A stretch of 64,000 nt of DNA, from contig NZ_VFYP01000003.1 of NCBI RefSeq assembly GCF_006443685.1, positions 310,001-374,000 of the forward strand, read 5' to 3'. The position numbers and the translations under genes were made by a program. The notes under the pieces were generated by a model. It made no database searches and was not told the DNA's origin. It worked only from the letters and a program-made list of their open reading frames with translations. The DNA is from Rhizobium glycinendophyticum (GTDB lineage: Bacteria > Pseudomonadota > Alphaproteobacteria > Rhizobiales > Rhizobiaceae). Of the stretch, positions 9,034 through 18,300 are shown in pieces. Each line of letters starts with the position of its first letter. Position 1 is the stretch's first letter.

Positions 9034-9504
9034 TCAGGCGGCCATGCCCCAGGAAGACGGGTCGTCTTCACCGAACATCCGCTCCAGGCTGAGGAAGCAG
9101 ATCATGCTCTTGTCGTGCGCGATGATACCATCGGAGAAGGCAGCGCTCGGGCCGGTTGCCGCCGGCAGCGGCTGAAGCGTATTGCCAGCGACAGTGAGGA
9201 TATCGGAGACGCCATCAACGAGCAGACCGACAGTCATGCCGTTGACTTCGGTCACCACCACCGCGCTACGTTCGGTTGCCTGGGCAGCCGGCATGCCGAG
9301 CTTCACAGCCAGATCAACGATTGGGATGACCGTTCCACGCAGGTTCATGACGCCAAGGACTTCGTAGGGAGAATGTGGAATCGGCGTGACCGGCGCCCAG
9401 CCGCGAATTTCGCGGATAGAGGTGGTCTTGACGCAGAACTCCTGCTGGTGAAGACGGAAAGCAATGATTTCGAGGGCATCTGCGGCATTCGACGTCGTGT
9501 TCAT
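9034..9504 (-). CDS. cheW: CheW chemotaxis coupling protein
   Basis: 156-residue CheW-domain protein that links chemoreceptors to the CheA kinase at the inner face of the membrane. Typical features are the N-terminal IIAFRLHQQEFCVKTTSIREI strand region, GVMNLRGTVIPIVDL (about residues 51-65) and VGLLVDGVSDILTV (about 91-104). Length is normal for a single CheW domain. It stands apart from any other che gene here and is followed by a good hairpin terminator, so it looks monocistronic. Which receptor array it serves is unknown. Confidence 0.92.
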   Translation of the reverse strand: MNTTSNAADALEIIAFRLHQQEFCVKTTSIREIRGWAPVTPIPHSPYEVLGVMNLRGTVIPIVDLAVKLGMPAAQATERSAVVVTEVNGMTVGLLVDGVSDILTVAGNTLQPLPAATGPSAAFSDGIIAHDKSMICFLSLERMFGEDDPSSWGMAA

Positions 9505-9689
9505 CTGGGGTCCTCCCGCGGGAAGCTGGGCGCGCTTCCCTGTCTATCGATGGCTCCGGCAACTCGACACACGGCCGGATGATTCTTGGTGGTGCACAAC
9601 TGTGACCACTCTAATCACCAGCACTTAATGAATTTCTAAATTTGACCTCCAATACTGCAGCATTAGGGGAATTTCGGGAGTTGGCTCGC

Positions 9690-10595
9690 CTAGGCCAGCG
9701 CTTCGAGAGCAAGCGTTCGGAAATGGGACATCTGCCCGACACTCCAGGTGGAAAACTCGGTGACGAAGGCGTCTGACACCGATTGCACGACACCGGCGCG
9801 CGTAACGAATAGACCGCTCGATGCTGCATGCGCGAGAACATTGCCGACATGTTGACGCGAGACCTGGAAGCGTTGAGCAAGGACATCATAGCTGACCGGA
9901 AGGTCCCAGGACTGCTGTGAGCAGGTGGCAAGATAAGCGCCCATGACGGCACAGAGGATCAGGTAGCCGCTGTCTCTTCCGGTGAAGTCGACGATGGTGG
10001 CGAAGGGTGCAAACAGGACATCCTGTTCCTGATAACGCATCACCGAATGACCTACGAGCCGCGCCATCCTGTCTGGATCCGACCGGAACGTGTCTACCAG
10101 GGAAACACCTTCTGGCACGAGACGTTCAGAGGCCTCAAGAAAAGCCAGCGGCGACCGCGCCACCTCCTGGACCAGCGCCGGCGTTGCCCGCAACTGAACC
10201 GACCGCCGGTCGGAGGCATTGCGTTCCGCGATGACATAACCGCCGATCCGCAATCCGGCGATGAGATCGCTCACCTGACGCGGGCTGCCCGGCACGACGG
10301 CCTGGAGATCGGTCATACTGGGTGGAGGTCCGAGCCCCATGCGGAATCGCGTCTCAAGACCGATCAACATGTAGCAGGTGATGTACCGCATCTTCTGGGC
10401 GAAGATCTTATTCGCCGGCCAGCGGAAGGTGCTGGGTGCTGCCATGCTTCGGCAATAAGCCAGCATGGCATCGTTCAAGCCGGCCTGTTGCAAGAGCGTT
10501 ACCGCCTGCTGCCAAACCGGCAAGGTCAGATACGGTTCGACGGTAGGATGGATTGGGCGGTGACCTTGACTCCTGACCGCCAGCGCATCGTGCAT
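9690..10595 (-). CDS. Winged-helix transcriptional regulator, unknown type
   Basis: 301-residue protein with what look like two helix-turn-helix regions: one near residues 90-130 (MTDLQAVVPGSPRQVSDLIAGLRIGGYV) and one near 245-275 (YDVLAQRFQVSRQHVGNVLAHAASSGLF). The middle part is helical and of unknown role. I chose the ATG at 10595 because GGGAG lies about 9 bases upstream; an earlier ATG at 10625 has no such site. It resembles MarR/Crp-type winged helices only in general form. No ligand domain is recognised, and the gene has no clear operon partner, so the target is unknown. Confidence 0.6.
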   Translation of the reverse strand: MHDALAVRSQGHRPIHPTVEPYLTLPVWQQAVTLLQQAGLNDAMLAYCRSMAAPSTFRWPANKIFAQKMRYITCYMLIGLETRFRMGLGPPPSMTDLQAVVPGSPRQVSDLIAGLRIGGYVIAERNASDRRSVQLRATPALVQEVARSPLAFLEASERLVPEGVSLVDTFRSDPDRMARLVGHSVMRYQEQDVLFAPFATIVDFTGRDSGYLILCAVMGAYLATCSQQSWDLPVSYDVLAQRFQVSRQHVGNVLAHAASSGLFVTRAGVVQSVSDAFVTEFSTWSVGQMSHFRTLALEALA

Positions 10596-10723
10596 GAATC
10601 CACTCCCTGCATTTGAGAGAGGCATAACATGCCGATTCGCCGGCGGCGTCGACTGCGAGTTCTCGCAGTTTCACTCAAACAGGGTTGGCGATGGAACCCG
10701 GACGAGCATCGTTGCACGCCCTG

Positions 10724-11704
10724 TCAGGCCGCTTCCTCGCGTCGGTAACCCGTATCGATGACCACCGTTCCACCGCAGACCCGCGAGACGCAGGCACACA
10801 TCTTGGCGGCCGAATGGCGCTCCTCGGTCGAAAAGAACACGTCGCGGTGGTCGATCGCGGCACTCGCCTCGACCACGCTGACGGCGCATAACCCGCACTC
10901 ACCTCGGCGACAGTCGTAGACCATGTCGACACCGGCGTCCATCAGAGCATCGAGCATGCTTTCATCGGCCCGGACTCTGACGCGATGCCCGGTGCCGGCG
11001 ACCTGCACCTCGAAAGGCTGTTCGATGTAGCGCCCGCTGTCACCGAAAACTTCGAACCTCAATCGGCTCATCGGTCGTCCACTCTCCTCCCAGAGTGTCC
11101 GTGCCGCCTCCAGCAACCCGTGCGGGCCGCAGATATAGACCTCACCCTCCGGGGGCAGAGCCTCGAACTCGGCTTTTAGGTCCAGCACCTGTCCCTCGTC
11201 CTGCAGCAATGTCCGCAGCCTGACGCCCGACAGATTTTCCAGCTCATCCAGAAACGGCATGTGGCCGCGGCTGCGGGCTGCATACAGCAGGTCGACCGAC
11301 TTCCCTCGCCGAGCAAGAGCCTGAGCCATGCCGTAGATCGGCGTGATCCCGATACCGCCGGCAATGAGGAGATAATGCGAGGCGCGCCAGGAGAGTTCGA
11401 ACCGGTTTTCCGGCTCGGTCATTTCCGTCTCATCGCCCGGCTGCAACTGCCACACGAAAGCCGAGCCGCCGCGGCTATTGGGATGCAGTTTCACCGCGAT
11501 TTTCAGCGTGCCGGGCGCACTCGGGATGATCGTATAGGTCCGCAGTGCCGGTTCACCCCGGATGATGACCTTGATATTGGTGTGCGATCCCGGATCGAAA
11601 CCGCTCCTCAAGCCCTCGACCGTAAAGGTCACGGCCCGCACATCCTCCGCCGGTGTCTCAATGGCGGTAACCACCGCCCGACGCCATTCCAGTCTCGACC
11701 GCAT
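10724..11704 (-). CDS. vanB: Vanillate O-demethylase reductase subunit (VanB-like)
   Basis: 326-residue class IA oxygenase reductase: N-terminal FMN/FAD-binding barrel with RTYTIIPSAPG, a nucleotide-binding domain with LLIAGGIGITPIYGMAQ (about residues 109-125), and a C-terminal plant-type [2Fe-2S] ferredoxin with CRRGECGLC and a fourth Cys about 30 residues on. It passes electrons from NAD(P)H to the Rieske oxygenase, encoded two genes upstream in the same run. Substrate could be vanillate or a related methoxylated or aromatic acid; the exact one is inference. The regulator gene lies between the two subunit genes. Confidence 0.85.
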   Translation of the reverse strand: MRSRLEWRRAVVTAIETPAEDVRAVTFTVEGLRSGFDPGSHTNIKVIIRGEPALRTYTIIPSAPGTLKIAVKLHPNSRGGSAFVWQLQPGDETEMTEPENRFELSWRASHYLLIAGGIGITPIYGMAQALARRGKSVDLLYAARSRGHMPFLDELENLSGVRLRTLLQDEGQVLDLKAEFEALPPEGEVYICGPHGLLEAARTLWEESGRPMSRLRFEVFGDSGRYIEQPFEVQVAGTGHRVRVRADESMLDALMDAGVDMVYDCRRGECGLCAVSVVEASAAIDHRDVFFSTEERHSAAKMCACVSRVCGGTVVIDTGYRREEAA

Positions 11705-11752
11705 GAATCCTCCTCCTCCAAGTCTCTCAATCCACCGTCTCCGGAACGGCGG

Positions 11753-12496
11753 TCAGCCCGACATCAATGCCAGCGCGAGCACCTTGCCGCGCAGGTCCGG
11801 CTGTTCCTCCAGCACGAAATCTAGGTTCTGCCGTGCCAGGCGCGCATGCTCGCGGGCCAGCGCCTCCGCCCGCGCACCCTCCCGAAGCGCGATGGCCGAC
11901 ACGATCGCCTTATGTTGCGCCTGAGCGACCAGCAGGCTGCGGTGGAACGTCGGCACGCCCATCTCTGTGTTAACGAAGGCATTCGGACTGGCGAAAGGCA
12001 GACTCGTCATGCGCTCGATCTCCCTCCGCAGGACCTCGCTGCCGCAGAGATCGGCGAGCAAGGCATGGAACTCACCGTTCAAAGCCTCGTAGCGCTGAAA
12101 ATCCATGGCGAGGGGATCGGTCGTCACCACGCCATCGAGCGTTTCGACGACGGCCGTGATGGCCTTCAGTTTTGTCGGCGCAACACCTCTTTCGGCAGCC
12201 AGTCTTGCGGCTGTGCCCTCGAGCACGCCGCGCAACTCAATCGCGTCAATGACATCCTGACGAGTGAACGACCGGACCGAATAGCCACCGGAGGGGATGA
12301 GTGCGACCAGCCCCTCCTGCTCGAGCTTCTGCAGGGCGGCCCGAAGCGGTGTGCGCGAGACCTTAAGCCTTGAAGCAAGTGCGACTTCCGACAACCGGTC
12401 GCCCGGCTCGATCTCGCCCTTCAGCACCAGATCGCGAAGACCTGATAGGGCCTTCAGCGTCTGCTGTTTCGGCGCCGTCTCAATCACTGGCACCAT
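11753..12496 (-). CDS. GntR/FadR-family regulator of the vanillate genes
   Basis: 247-residue regulator: N-terminal winged helix with LSEVALASRLKVSRTPLRAAL (about residues 35-55) and a C-terminal all-helical FCD ligand domain starting near residue 90. Such proteins usually repress neighbouring catabolic genes until the substrate binds. The ATG at 12496 lies one base after the vanA stop and has GGAG just before it; a second ATG at 12517 inside vanA is possible. Position between vanA and vanB makes autoregulation with the oxygenase likely. Candidate operators with a GTATAC core lie in front of vanA. Confidence 0.85.
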   Translation of the reverse strand: MVPVIETAPKQQTLKALSGLRDLVLKGEIEPGDRLSEVALASRLKVSRTPLRAALQKLEQEGLVALIPSGGYSVRSFTRQDVIDAIELRGVLEGTAARLAAERGVAPTKLKAITAVVETLDGVVTTDPLAMDFQRYEALNGEFHALLADLCGSEVLRREIERMTSLPFASPNAFVNTEMGVPTFHRSLLVAQAQHKAIVSAIALREGARAEALAREHARLARQNLDFVLEEQPDLRGKVLALALMSG

Positions 12497-12497
12497 G

Positions 12498-13556
12498 TCA
12501 CTCCGCCGCCGCGACATGCAGGCGCGCCGGCTCCTGTTCCGCCTCGATCATCCGATCGATCAGCTTTCGCGCCCACATCGAACCGGCGTCGATGTTGAGA
12601 TTGTAGAACTGATGATCCGGATTGGCGTCGATTGCCCGCTGTTGCGCCTCCAGAACCTCCTCGTCCTCGCGGAAAACGCCGGCAACGCCCTCGCGCAGTT
12701 CATGGGTCCGTGTCTGGTTCCTCAGGTCGTAATTGCGGGCAAAAGCCCAGAAGTAGAGACAGGTCTTGTCCGTCGAAGGCGTGATCGTGTTGAGCACGTA
12801 ACCGTTAACGCCCTTCGAGCGATCCCCCTGCGGCGCACCGCTCCCGGCTTCGGCCACACCGACATCGATTGTAACAGTGCAGGGCGCCTCGAAGCGGATG
12901 ATCTGCCAACGATCGACCCGACCCGGCTTCCCATACTGCTTTCGCCAGAAGGGCGGCGGGTCGATGTCTTCCATCCAGCGGGTGATATAGGCGAAGCGAT
13001 CGGAATGGCTGGCCTCGAAAGGCGCCTCTGCCACGGCGCGGTTGCCGATAGACGAGCCATGCACGAAGGTTTCATGCGTCAGATCCATCAGGTTGTCGAC
13101 GACGAGGCGGTAGTCGCATTTCACCTCGATCAGTTTGCCGTCGGCAGCCCAATCCGGATCCTGGTTCCAATGCATGTCGGGAATGAGTGCGGGATCGGCA
13201 AGCGCCGGATCACCCGGCCAGATCCAGACGAAGCGATGCTTCTCTGCGATCGGATAGGATTTGACACAGGCCGACGGGTTGATGGTCTCCTGCGACGGCA
13301 TGTAAACGCACCGCCCGGTCTCGTCATATTCGAGTCCGTGATAGCCACAGATAACGTTGTCGCCTTCGAGCCTGCCGAGCGACAAAGGCACCAGACGGTG
13401 CCAACAGGCATCCGCCAGCGCCACGGCGGCCCCATTTTCCTTGCGATAAAGCACAACAGGCTTGTTACAGATCGTACGAGCCAGCAACGAACGCTTTAGC
13501 TCGACGTCATAGGCCGCCGCGTACCAGGCATTCAAAGGGAATGTGGGTTTGGACAT
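12498..13556 (-). CDS. vanA: Vanillate O-demethylase oxygenase subunit (VanA-like)
   Basis: 352-residue Rieske non-heme iron oxygenase. The Rieske [2Fe-2S] ligands are seen as Cys51-x-His53 and Cys70-x2-His73 (CWHR and CGYHG), and the mononuclear iron site as DNLMDLTHETFVHG (near residues 145-158). It demethylates vanillate or a similar methoxy-aromatic, giving protocatechuate and formaldehyde, with VanB as electron donor. Start chosen at ATG 13556, with GAGGAAG upstream; the longer reading from 13610 runs into the promoter. First gene of a three-gene minus-strand operon. Confidence 0.87.
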   Translation of the reverse strand: MSKPTFPLNAWYAAAYDVELKRSLLARTICNKPVVLYRKENGAAVALADACWHRLVPLSLGRLEGDNVICGYHGLEYDETGRCVYMPSQETINPSACVKSYPIAEKHRFVWIWPGDPALADPALIPDMHWNQDPDWAADGKLIEVKCDYRLVVDNLMDLTHETFVHGSSIGNRAVAEAPFEASHSDRFAYITRWMEDIDPPPFWRKQYGKPGRVDRWQIIRFEAPCTVTIDVGVAEAGSGAPQGDRSKGVNGYVLNTITPSTDKTCLYFWAFARNYDLRNQTRTHELREGVAGVFREDEEVLEAQQRAIDANPDHQFYNLNIDAGSMWARKLIDRMIEAEQEPARLHVAAAE

Positions 13557-13592
13557 ATCTGCTTCCTCCTCAGATAGGAGCAGTGAGCCACG

Positions 13593-13610
13593 ATGTATAC
13601 AGGATGTCAA
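13593..13610 (-). promoter_or_regulatory. vanA promoter -35 with GntR-type operator
   Basis: On the minus strand TTGACA (13610-13605) is followed directly by the palindrome-containing CTGTATACAT (13602-13593), which would sit between -35 and -10. The GTATAC core fits FadR-type GntR operators. The -10 box is not clear. Confidence 0.55.
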
Positions 13611-13665
13611 ATCCTACAGGAAATCTCCTGGATAAATCAGAGAAAATAGCCGCTTGACGAATATG

Positions 13666-13675
13666 CTGTATACAT
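13666..13675. promoter_or_regulatory. Second GntR-type operator copy
   Basis: CTGTATACAT, the exact reverse complement of ATGTATACAG at 13593-13602. The two centres are 73 bases apart, about seven helical turns, which would suit looping by a dimeric regulator. Confidence 0.5.
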
Positions 13676-13771
13676 TGCGAGACGTTGGGAGATGTGCTTA
13701 GAGGCACCTCCTGGGCGCGAGAGCCCGTCGACAGATCCGCAAGGGCTTGAATATCCCGCAGTTGCCTTTAT

Positions 13772-13785
13772 GTTCGTATCTATGA
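13772..13785 (+). promoter_or_regulatory. Candidate ArsR operator, copy 1
   Basis: GTTCGTATCTATGA matches, with one mismatch, the reverse complement of the sequence at 14180-14193. It contains an ATCT-N4-AGAT dyad and overlaps the proposed arsR start. A possible promoter is TTGAAT (13747-13752), 16 bases, TATGTT (13769-13774). Confidence 0.5.
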
Positions 13786-14099
13786 AGATAGATGCCGAAT
13801 CCATGAAGAACGGCGCCGACATGGCGAGCGAACTGCTGAAGTCGCTCTCCAACAGATATCGGTTGCTCATTCTCTGCCGCCTCGCAGATGGTGAACATTC
13901 CGTGGGCCAGCTTGCCGAATTCCTCGGCATTCGCGACAGCACCGTGTCGCAGCATCTGGCCCTTCTGCGGCGGGAAAAGATCATTTCCGGACGGCGTGAC
14001 GGGCAAACCATCTGGTATCGCATCGAGAGCGCACCGGCACGCGCCGTGATCGGCACACTCTACGAGAGCTTCTGCAAGACTGACACCTGCGCCGAGTGA
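13782..14099 (+). CDS. ArsR-family repressor (BigR-like)
   Basis: 105-residue winged-helix repressor with helix-turn-helix VGQLAEFLGIRDSTVSQHLALLRR and a wing GRRDGQTIWYRI. Cys in LILCRLADG and Cys residues at the C-terminus (CKTDTC) resemble the two redox Cys of BigR-type sulfide/persulfide-sensing repressors; metal sensing is an alternative. The start is uncertain: ATG 13782 is the earliest that follows a plausible promoter, has no ribosome binding site, and may be leaderless; ATGs at 13803 and 13821 are also possible. It probably controls itself and the following DUF2892 and RND genes, since the same operator-like sequence occurs before both units. Confidence 0.75.
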   Translation: MKIDAESMKNGADMASELLKSLSNRYRLLILCRLADGEHSVGQLAEFLGIRDSTVSQHLALLRREKIISGRRDGQTIWYRIESAPARAVIGTLYESFCKTDTCAE

Positions 14100-14179
14100 C
14101 GCTGCCCTATTTGCGCGCATGATCCACGGAACCACACAGGGCCAGCATTGACTTTCATTTGACCAGTATGTACGTAATC

Positions 14180-14193
14180 TCGTAGATACGAAC
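14180..14193 (-). promoter_or_regulatory. Candidate ArsR operator, copy 2
   Basis: TCGTAGATACGAAC, inverted copy of the motif at 13772-13785, with an ATCT-N3-AGAT dyad across 14177-14187. It lies 16 bases before the DUF2892 gene and covers the likely -10 region (TTGACC at 14159-14164 as -35). Confidence 0.5.
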
Positions 14194-14208
14194 TATTGGA
14201 GTATTTCT

Positions 14209-14409
14209 ATGTCGATCGATCGCGCCGTTCTCGCCTTTGCAGGCTTCATGGTCCTGACATCCCTGCTTCTGACCCACTTTGTCCATTCAGGTTTCGTCTG
14301 GTTCACAGTCTTCATCGGGTTCAACCTGATTCAATCCGCCTTTACCGGCTTCTGCCCGGCAGCTGCTGTTTTTCGCAAGCTCGGCATCCGACCGGGTCCA
14401 GCCTTCTGA
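14209..14409 (+). CDS. DUF2892 small inner-membrane protein
   Basis: 66-residue protein with two membrane helices (about residues 8-22 and 29-48) and the family-like FTGFCPAAAVFRKLG ending, characteristic of YgaP-tail/DUF2892 proteins. These are often found with sulfur-redox or efflux genes and ArsR regulators; their role is not defined. A TTGGAG ribosome binding site lies at about 14195-14200. The gene is followed after 10 bases by the RND adaptor gene, so it is first in that operon. Confidence 0.75.
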   Translation: MSIDRAVLAFAGFMVLTSLLLTHFVHSGFVWFTVFIGFNLIQSAFTGFCPAAAVFRKLGIRPGPAF

Positions 14410-14419
14410 GGTATCACTC

Positions 14420-15397
14420 ATGAATCGCACCGGGCGCGTCCTGCTGTCCCTCGTCCTCTCGGCCACCACGGTTGGCGTGGCCGAGGCGGCAGAGATCACG
14501 ATTAAACCCGTCACCGTTCCGGAGATGAAGGCTGTCTTTGGCCAGATCCAGCCGCGCAACAGCGTGGCCGCCCGCGCCCGCTTGAGCGGCAGTCTCACGG
14601 CGGTTAAAGTGACAGAAGGGGACATCGTTCAGGCCGGCGACGTGATCGCCGAAATCAAGGACGACAAGCTCGACTTCCAGATCAAGGCGATCGATGCGCA
14701 ACTGCTTGGGCTTCAGGCATCCCTGAAAGACGCCAGGGCCGAACTCGACCGCGCCGAGCGCCTGGTTCGCAGCGGTGCGACGAGCACGCAGCGCCTCGAC
14801 CAGTTGCGCACCCAGGCGGACGTCATCGTCAACCAGATCGGCACGGCCGAAGCCCAGCGTTCGGTCATCGTGCAACAGGCCGCAGAAGGAGCGGTGATCG
14901 CTCCCGCGTCCGGACGGGTCGTTTCGGTCCCAGCCACCACCAGCGCCGTCATCATGACCGGTGAGACCATCGCTGAAGTCGCCGGCGGCGGCTTTTTCCT
15001 GCGTCTGGCCGTTCCCGAGCGCCATGCGGCAGATTTACGCCAGGGTTCGAAAATCCGCATCGATGCGGCCGGCAAGCCCCTGACCGGCACGCTGGCAAAG
15101 ATCTATCCTCTGATCGAGGGCGGGCGAGTCACAGCCGATGTCGAAGTCGAAAACCTCGACACGCAGTTCGTCGGCGGTCGCGTGCTCGTGGAGGTGCCGG
15201 TTGGTGAGCGGCAGGCAATCCGGGTGCCTTCGACGGCCATCACCACCCATGCCGGCGTGGATTTCGTGACTGTCAAGGAGGGGGGCGGGACTGTGCAGCG
15301 CGCGGTCCTCGCCGGTGAACCCATGGGCGGCGAAGCAGAAACCACAGTCGAAATCCTCTCCGGGCTTGCCGAAGGCGACATCGTGGTGACCCCATGA
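14420..15397 (+). CDS. RND efflux periplasmic adaptor subunit
   Basis: 325-residue membrane fusion protein: signal peptide to about residue 24, a lipoyl/biotinyl-like half (GDIVQAGDVIAEI), an alpha-helical hairpin (about 85-145), the second lipoyl half (GAVIAPASGRVVSVP) and a beta-barrel. It bridges the inner-membrane pump and an outer-membrane channel; no outer-membrane channel gene is present here. GAGG lies 9-12 bases before the ATG. It overlaps the pump gene by 4 bases (ATGA). The substrate is not deducible. Confidence 0.88.
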   Translation: MNRTGRVLLSLVLSATTVGVAEAAEITIKPVTVPEMKAVFGQIQPRNSVAARARLSGSLTAVKVTEGDIVQAGDVIAEIKDDKLDFQIKAIDAQLLGLQASLKDARAELDRAERLVRSGATSTQRLDQLRTQADVIVNQIGTAEAQRSVIVQQAAEGAVIAPASGRVVSVPATTSAVIMTGETIAEVAGGGFFLRLAVPERHAADLRQGSKIRIDAAGKPLTGTLAKIYPLIEGGRVTADVEVENLDTQFVGGRVLVEVPVGERQAIRVPSTAITTHAGVDFVTVKEGGGTVQRAVLAGEPMGGEAETTVEILSGLAEGDIVVTP

Positions 15398-18300
15398 CCG
15401 ATCCGATCAAGCATAATCCCGGCGCTCCCGCAGCCGACGACGCACCCATGACCGCTCTCGGCATCGCCGGCAACCTCACGCGCTTCTTCATTAGGTCACC
15501 GCTCACGCCCCTCTTTCTGATTGCAGCTTTGGCCTTCGGACTCGTCGCGCTCATGTCGCTGCCACGTGAGGAGGAGCCGCAAATTTCCGTGCCGATGGTC
15601 GACATCACCGTCCAGGCACCCGGCCTGAAAGCGGACGATGCAGAAAAGCTGATCACCGAACCACTCGAAACCATCGTCAAGAGCATCAACGGCGTCGAGC
15701 ACATCTACTCGCGCTCAATGGACAATCGGGTCGTCGTCACCGCGCGCTTCCTCGTCGGCACCTCGCCTGATGCTGCAGTGCTGCGGGTTCACGACAAGGT
15801 CCGGGCCAATATGGACCGCATCCCCGTCGGCATCGCCGAGCCGAAGGTGGTCGGCCGTGGGATCGATGATGTGGCGATTGCAACCCTGACCTTTCAGCCG
15901 GTCTCCAGCGCGGGCGACAGGATTTCGTCCAACGACCTGACGCGGATCGCGCGGGAAGTGCGAAACGAGATCGCCAAGGTGGACAATGTTGGCCTCACCT
16001 ACCTGGTCGGGGAAACGAGCGAAATTCTCCGAGTCTCGCCGCAGCCGGAGCGCCTGGCGCTCTATGGAATCACCCTGCAGCAACTCGCAGCCAAGGTAAG
16101 CGGCGCCAATTCCGCGATGCCGGCAGGTCAGGTTCGCGCCAACGGCCAGCAGATCGACATCATGGCTGGAGAAACACTGTCCACCCCAGCAGAGATCGGC
16201 AACCTGCTCCTCACCGCCAGAGACGGCCGGCCCGTTTATGTCCGGGACGTGGCGACGATCGCCTTTGCCACAGACACCAGCGACGCCCTCGTCGCCTCAG
16301 TCAGAAAGAGTGGGACGACGATCGAGAGGGTACCGGCCGTAACGCTCGCGATCGCGAAACGAGCAGGCGCGAATGCAGTCGTCGTCTCGGAAGCTGTCAT
16401 GCAGCGTGTTGAGGCGCTGAAAGGCAAGCTGATCCCCGACGAAGTCGCTGTCGAAGTCACCCGCGACTATGGCGAGACGGCCAACGACAAGGCAAACGAG
16501 CTTCTCTACCACCTCGGCCTTGCGACAGTATCGATCATCGCACTGGTCTGGCTGGCGATCGGCCGTCGGGAAGCCCTGGTCGTGGCGATCGTCATTCCCA
16601 TCACCATCCTCCTCACCCTCTTCGCGTCGTGGCTGATGGGTTACACCCTCAATCGCGTCTCGCTGTTCGCCCTGATCTTCTCGATCGGCATACTTGTCGA
16701 CGATGCCATTGTGGTCATCGAGAACATCGCCCGCCACTGGGGCATGGGCGACCAACGCTCGCGTCGCCGCAGCGCGGTTGAAGCGGTCGCGGAGGTTGGC
16801 AACCCGACTATCGTCGCGACACTGACCGTGGTTGCAGCCCTGCTGCCGATGCTCTTCGTCTCGGGAATGATGGGGCCTTATATGAGCCCCATTCCCGCCA
16901 ATGCTTCGGCGGCGATGGTTTTCTCATTCTTCGTCGCGGTTATCGTCACGCCCTGGCTGATGCTGAAGGTGGCTGGGAATCCGCCGCATCACGAACATGG
17001 CGCCGATCACGAAACCGGTGGTCGGCTGGGAGGGCTCTATGCGAGAGTGGCGAGGCCAATCCTCGCCAGCAAGACCCGCAGTTGGGCATTCCTCTCCGTG
17101 GTGGGCCTGCTCACGCTGGGTTCGCTGTCGCTGTTTTACACCAAGCATGTGACCGTCAAGCTTCTGCCTTTCGACAACAAGTCGGAACTGCAGGTGAGCA
17201 TCGATCTTCCGGAAGGCTCGACCATGGAAGCAACGGACGCGGTTGCTCAAGCCGTCGCGCGCCTTGTGCTCGACCTGCCGGAGGTAACATCCGTACAAAC
17301 CCATGCCGCGACGGCCGCCCCCTACAATTTCAACGGCCTCGTGCGACAGTCCTATATGCGCTCGGCATCCTATCAGGGTGACGTTGCCATCAACCTGACC
17401 CCCAAGGGCGACCGCGACCGCACCAGCCATGAGATCGCGCTGGAGATCCGCAACCGGATCAAGACGATCAAGATGCCCGACGGCACCAGCCTGAAGGTCG
17501 TTGAACCACCGCCGGGTCCGCCGGTCATGGCAACCCTGCTGGCCGAGATCTACGGCCCGACCCCATCCATTCGGCGTGCGGTTGCTGCCAAGGTGGAAAC
17601 CGCTTTCCGTTCGGTGCCATTCATCGTCGACATCGACAATTCCTATGGCGTCGAGGCACCGCGCAAGCGCCTGACCGTCTCGACCGATGACGCGGAGTTT
17701 TACCGGGTCGAAGAAAGCGACGTGTTCGACACCATCTCCATCCTGAGCAACGGCAAGACAATCGGCTACTCCCATCGCGGCGATGGACATCCGCCGATCC
17801 CGATCCGTCTGGAGCGGCCGCGAAAGGACAAGGTGATCGATGAACGCTACCTGTCGACCCCGATGCCGGCCAATGTTCTTCCCGGCGACAGAGGTGTCGT
17901 CGAGCTGGGCGATGTCGTTCGTGTCACCGACGAGATGACCGAGCTGCCGATTTTTCGCCACAACGGCATGAATGCCGAAATGGTGACGGCAGAACTGGCA
18001 GGCAGCTTCGAAGCACCGCTCTACGGCATGCTCGCCGTCCAACAGGCGATCGATGCGCAGGACTGGACGGGTCTTCCCAAGCCCATCATCGCACTGCACG
18101 GCCAGCCCCAGACTGAAAACCAACCGGCGCTGCTGTGGGATGGCGAATGGGAGGTAACCTGGGTAACGTTCCGCGACATGGGAGCCGCCTTCATGGTCGC
18201 GTTGCTCGGGATCTACATCCTCGTCGTTGCCCAGTTTGGTTCCTTCAAGATCCCGCTGGTCATCCTGACGCCGGTGCCGCTGACCTTCATCGGCATCCTC

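Noticed and set aside
8565..9071. 168-residue minus-strand frame covering the small gene
   Set aside because: The GTG-started frame at 8805 in another phase has a strong ribosome binding site; this one has none and low-complexity content.
12297..13499. 400-residue plus-strand frame opposite vanA
   Set aside because: Antisense to a clear Rieske oxygenase with correct iron ligands; no start signal.
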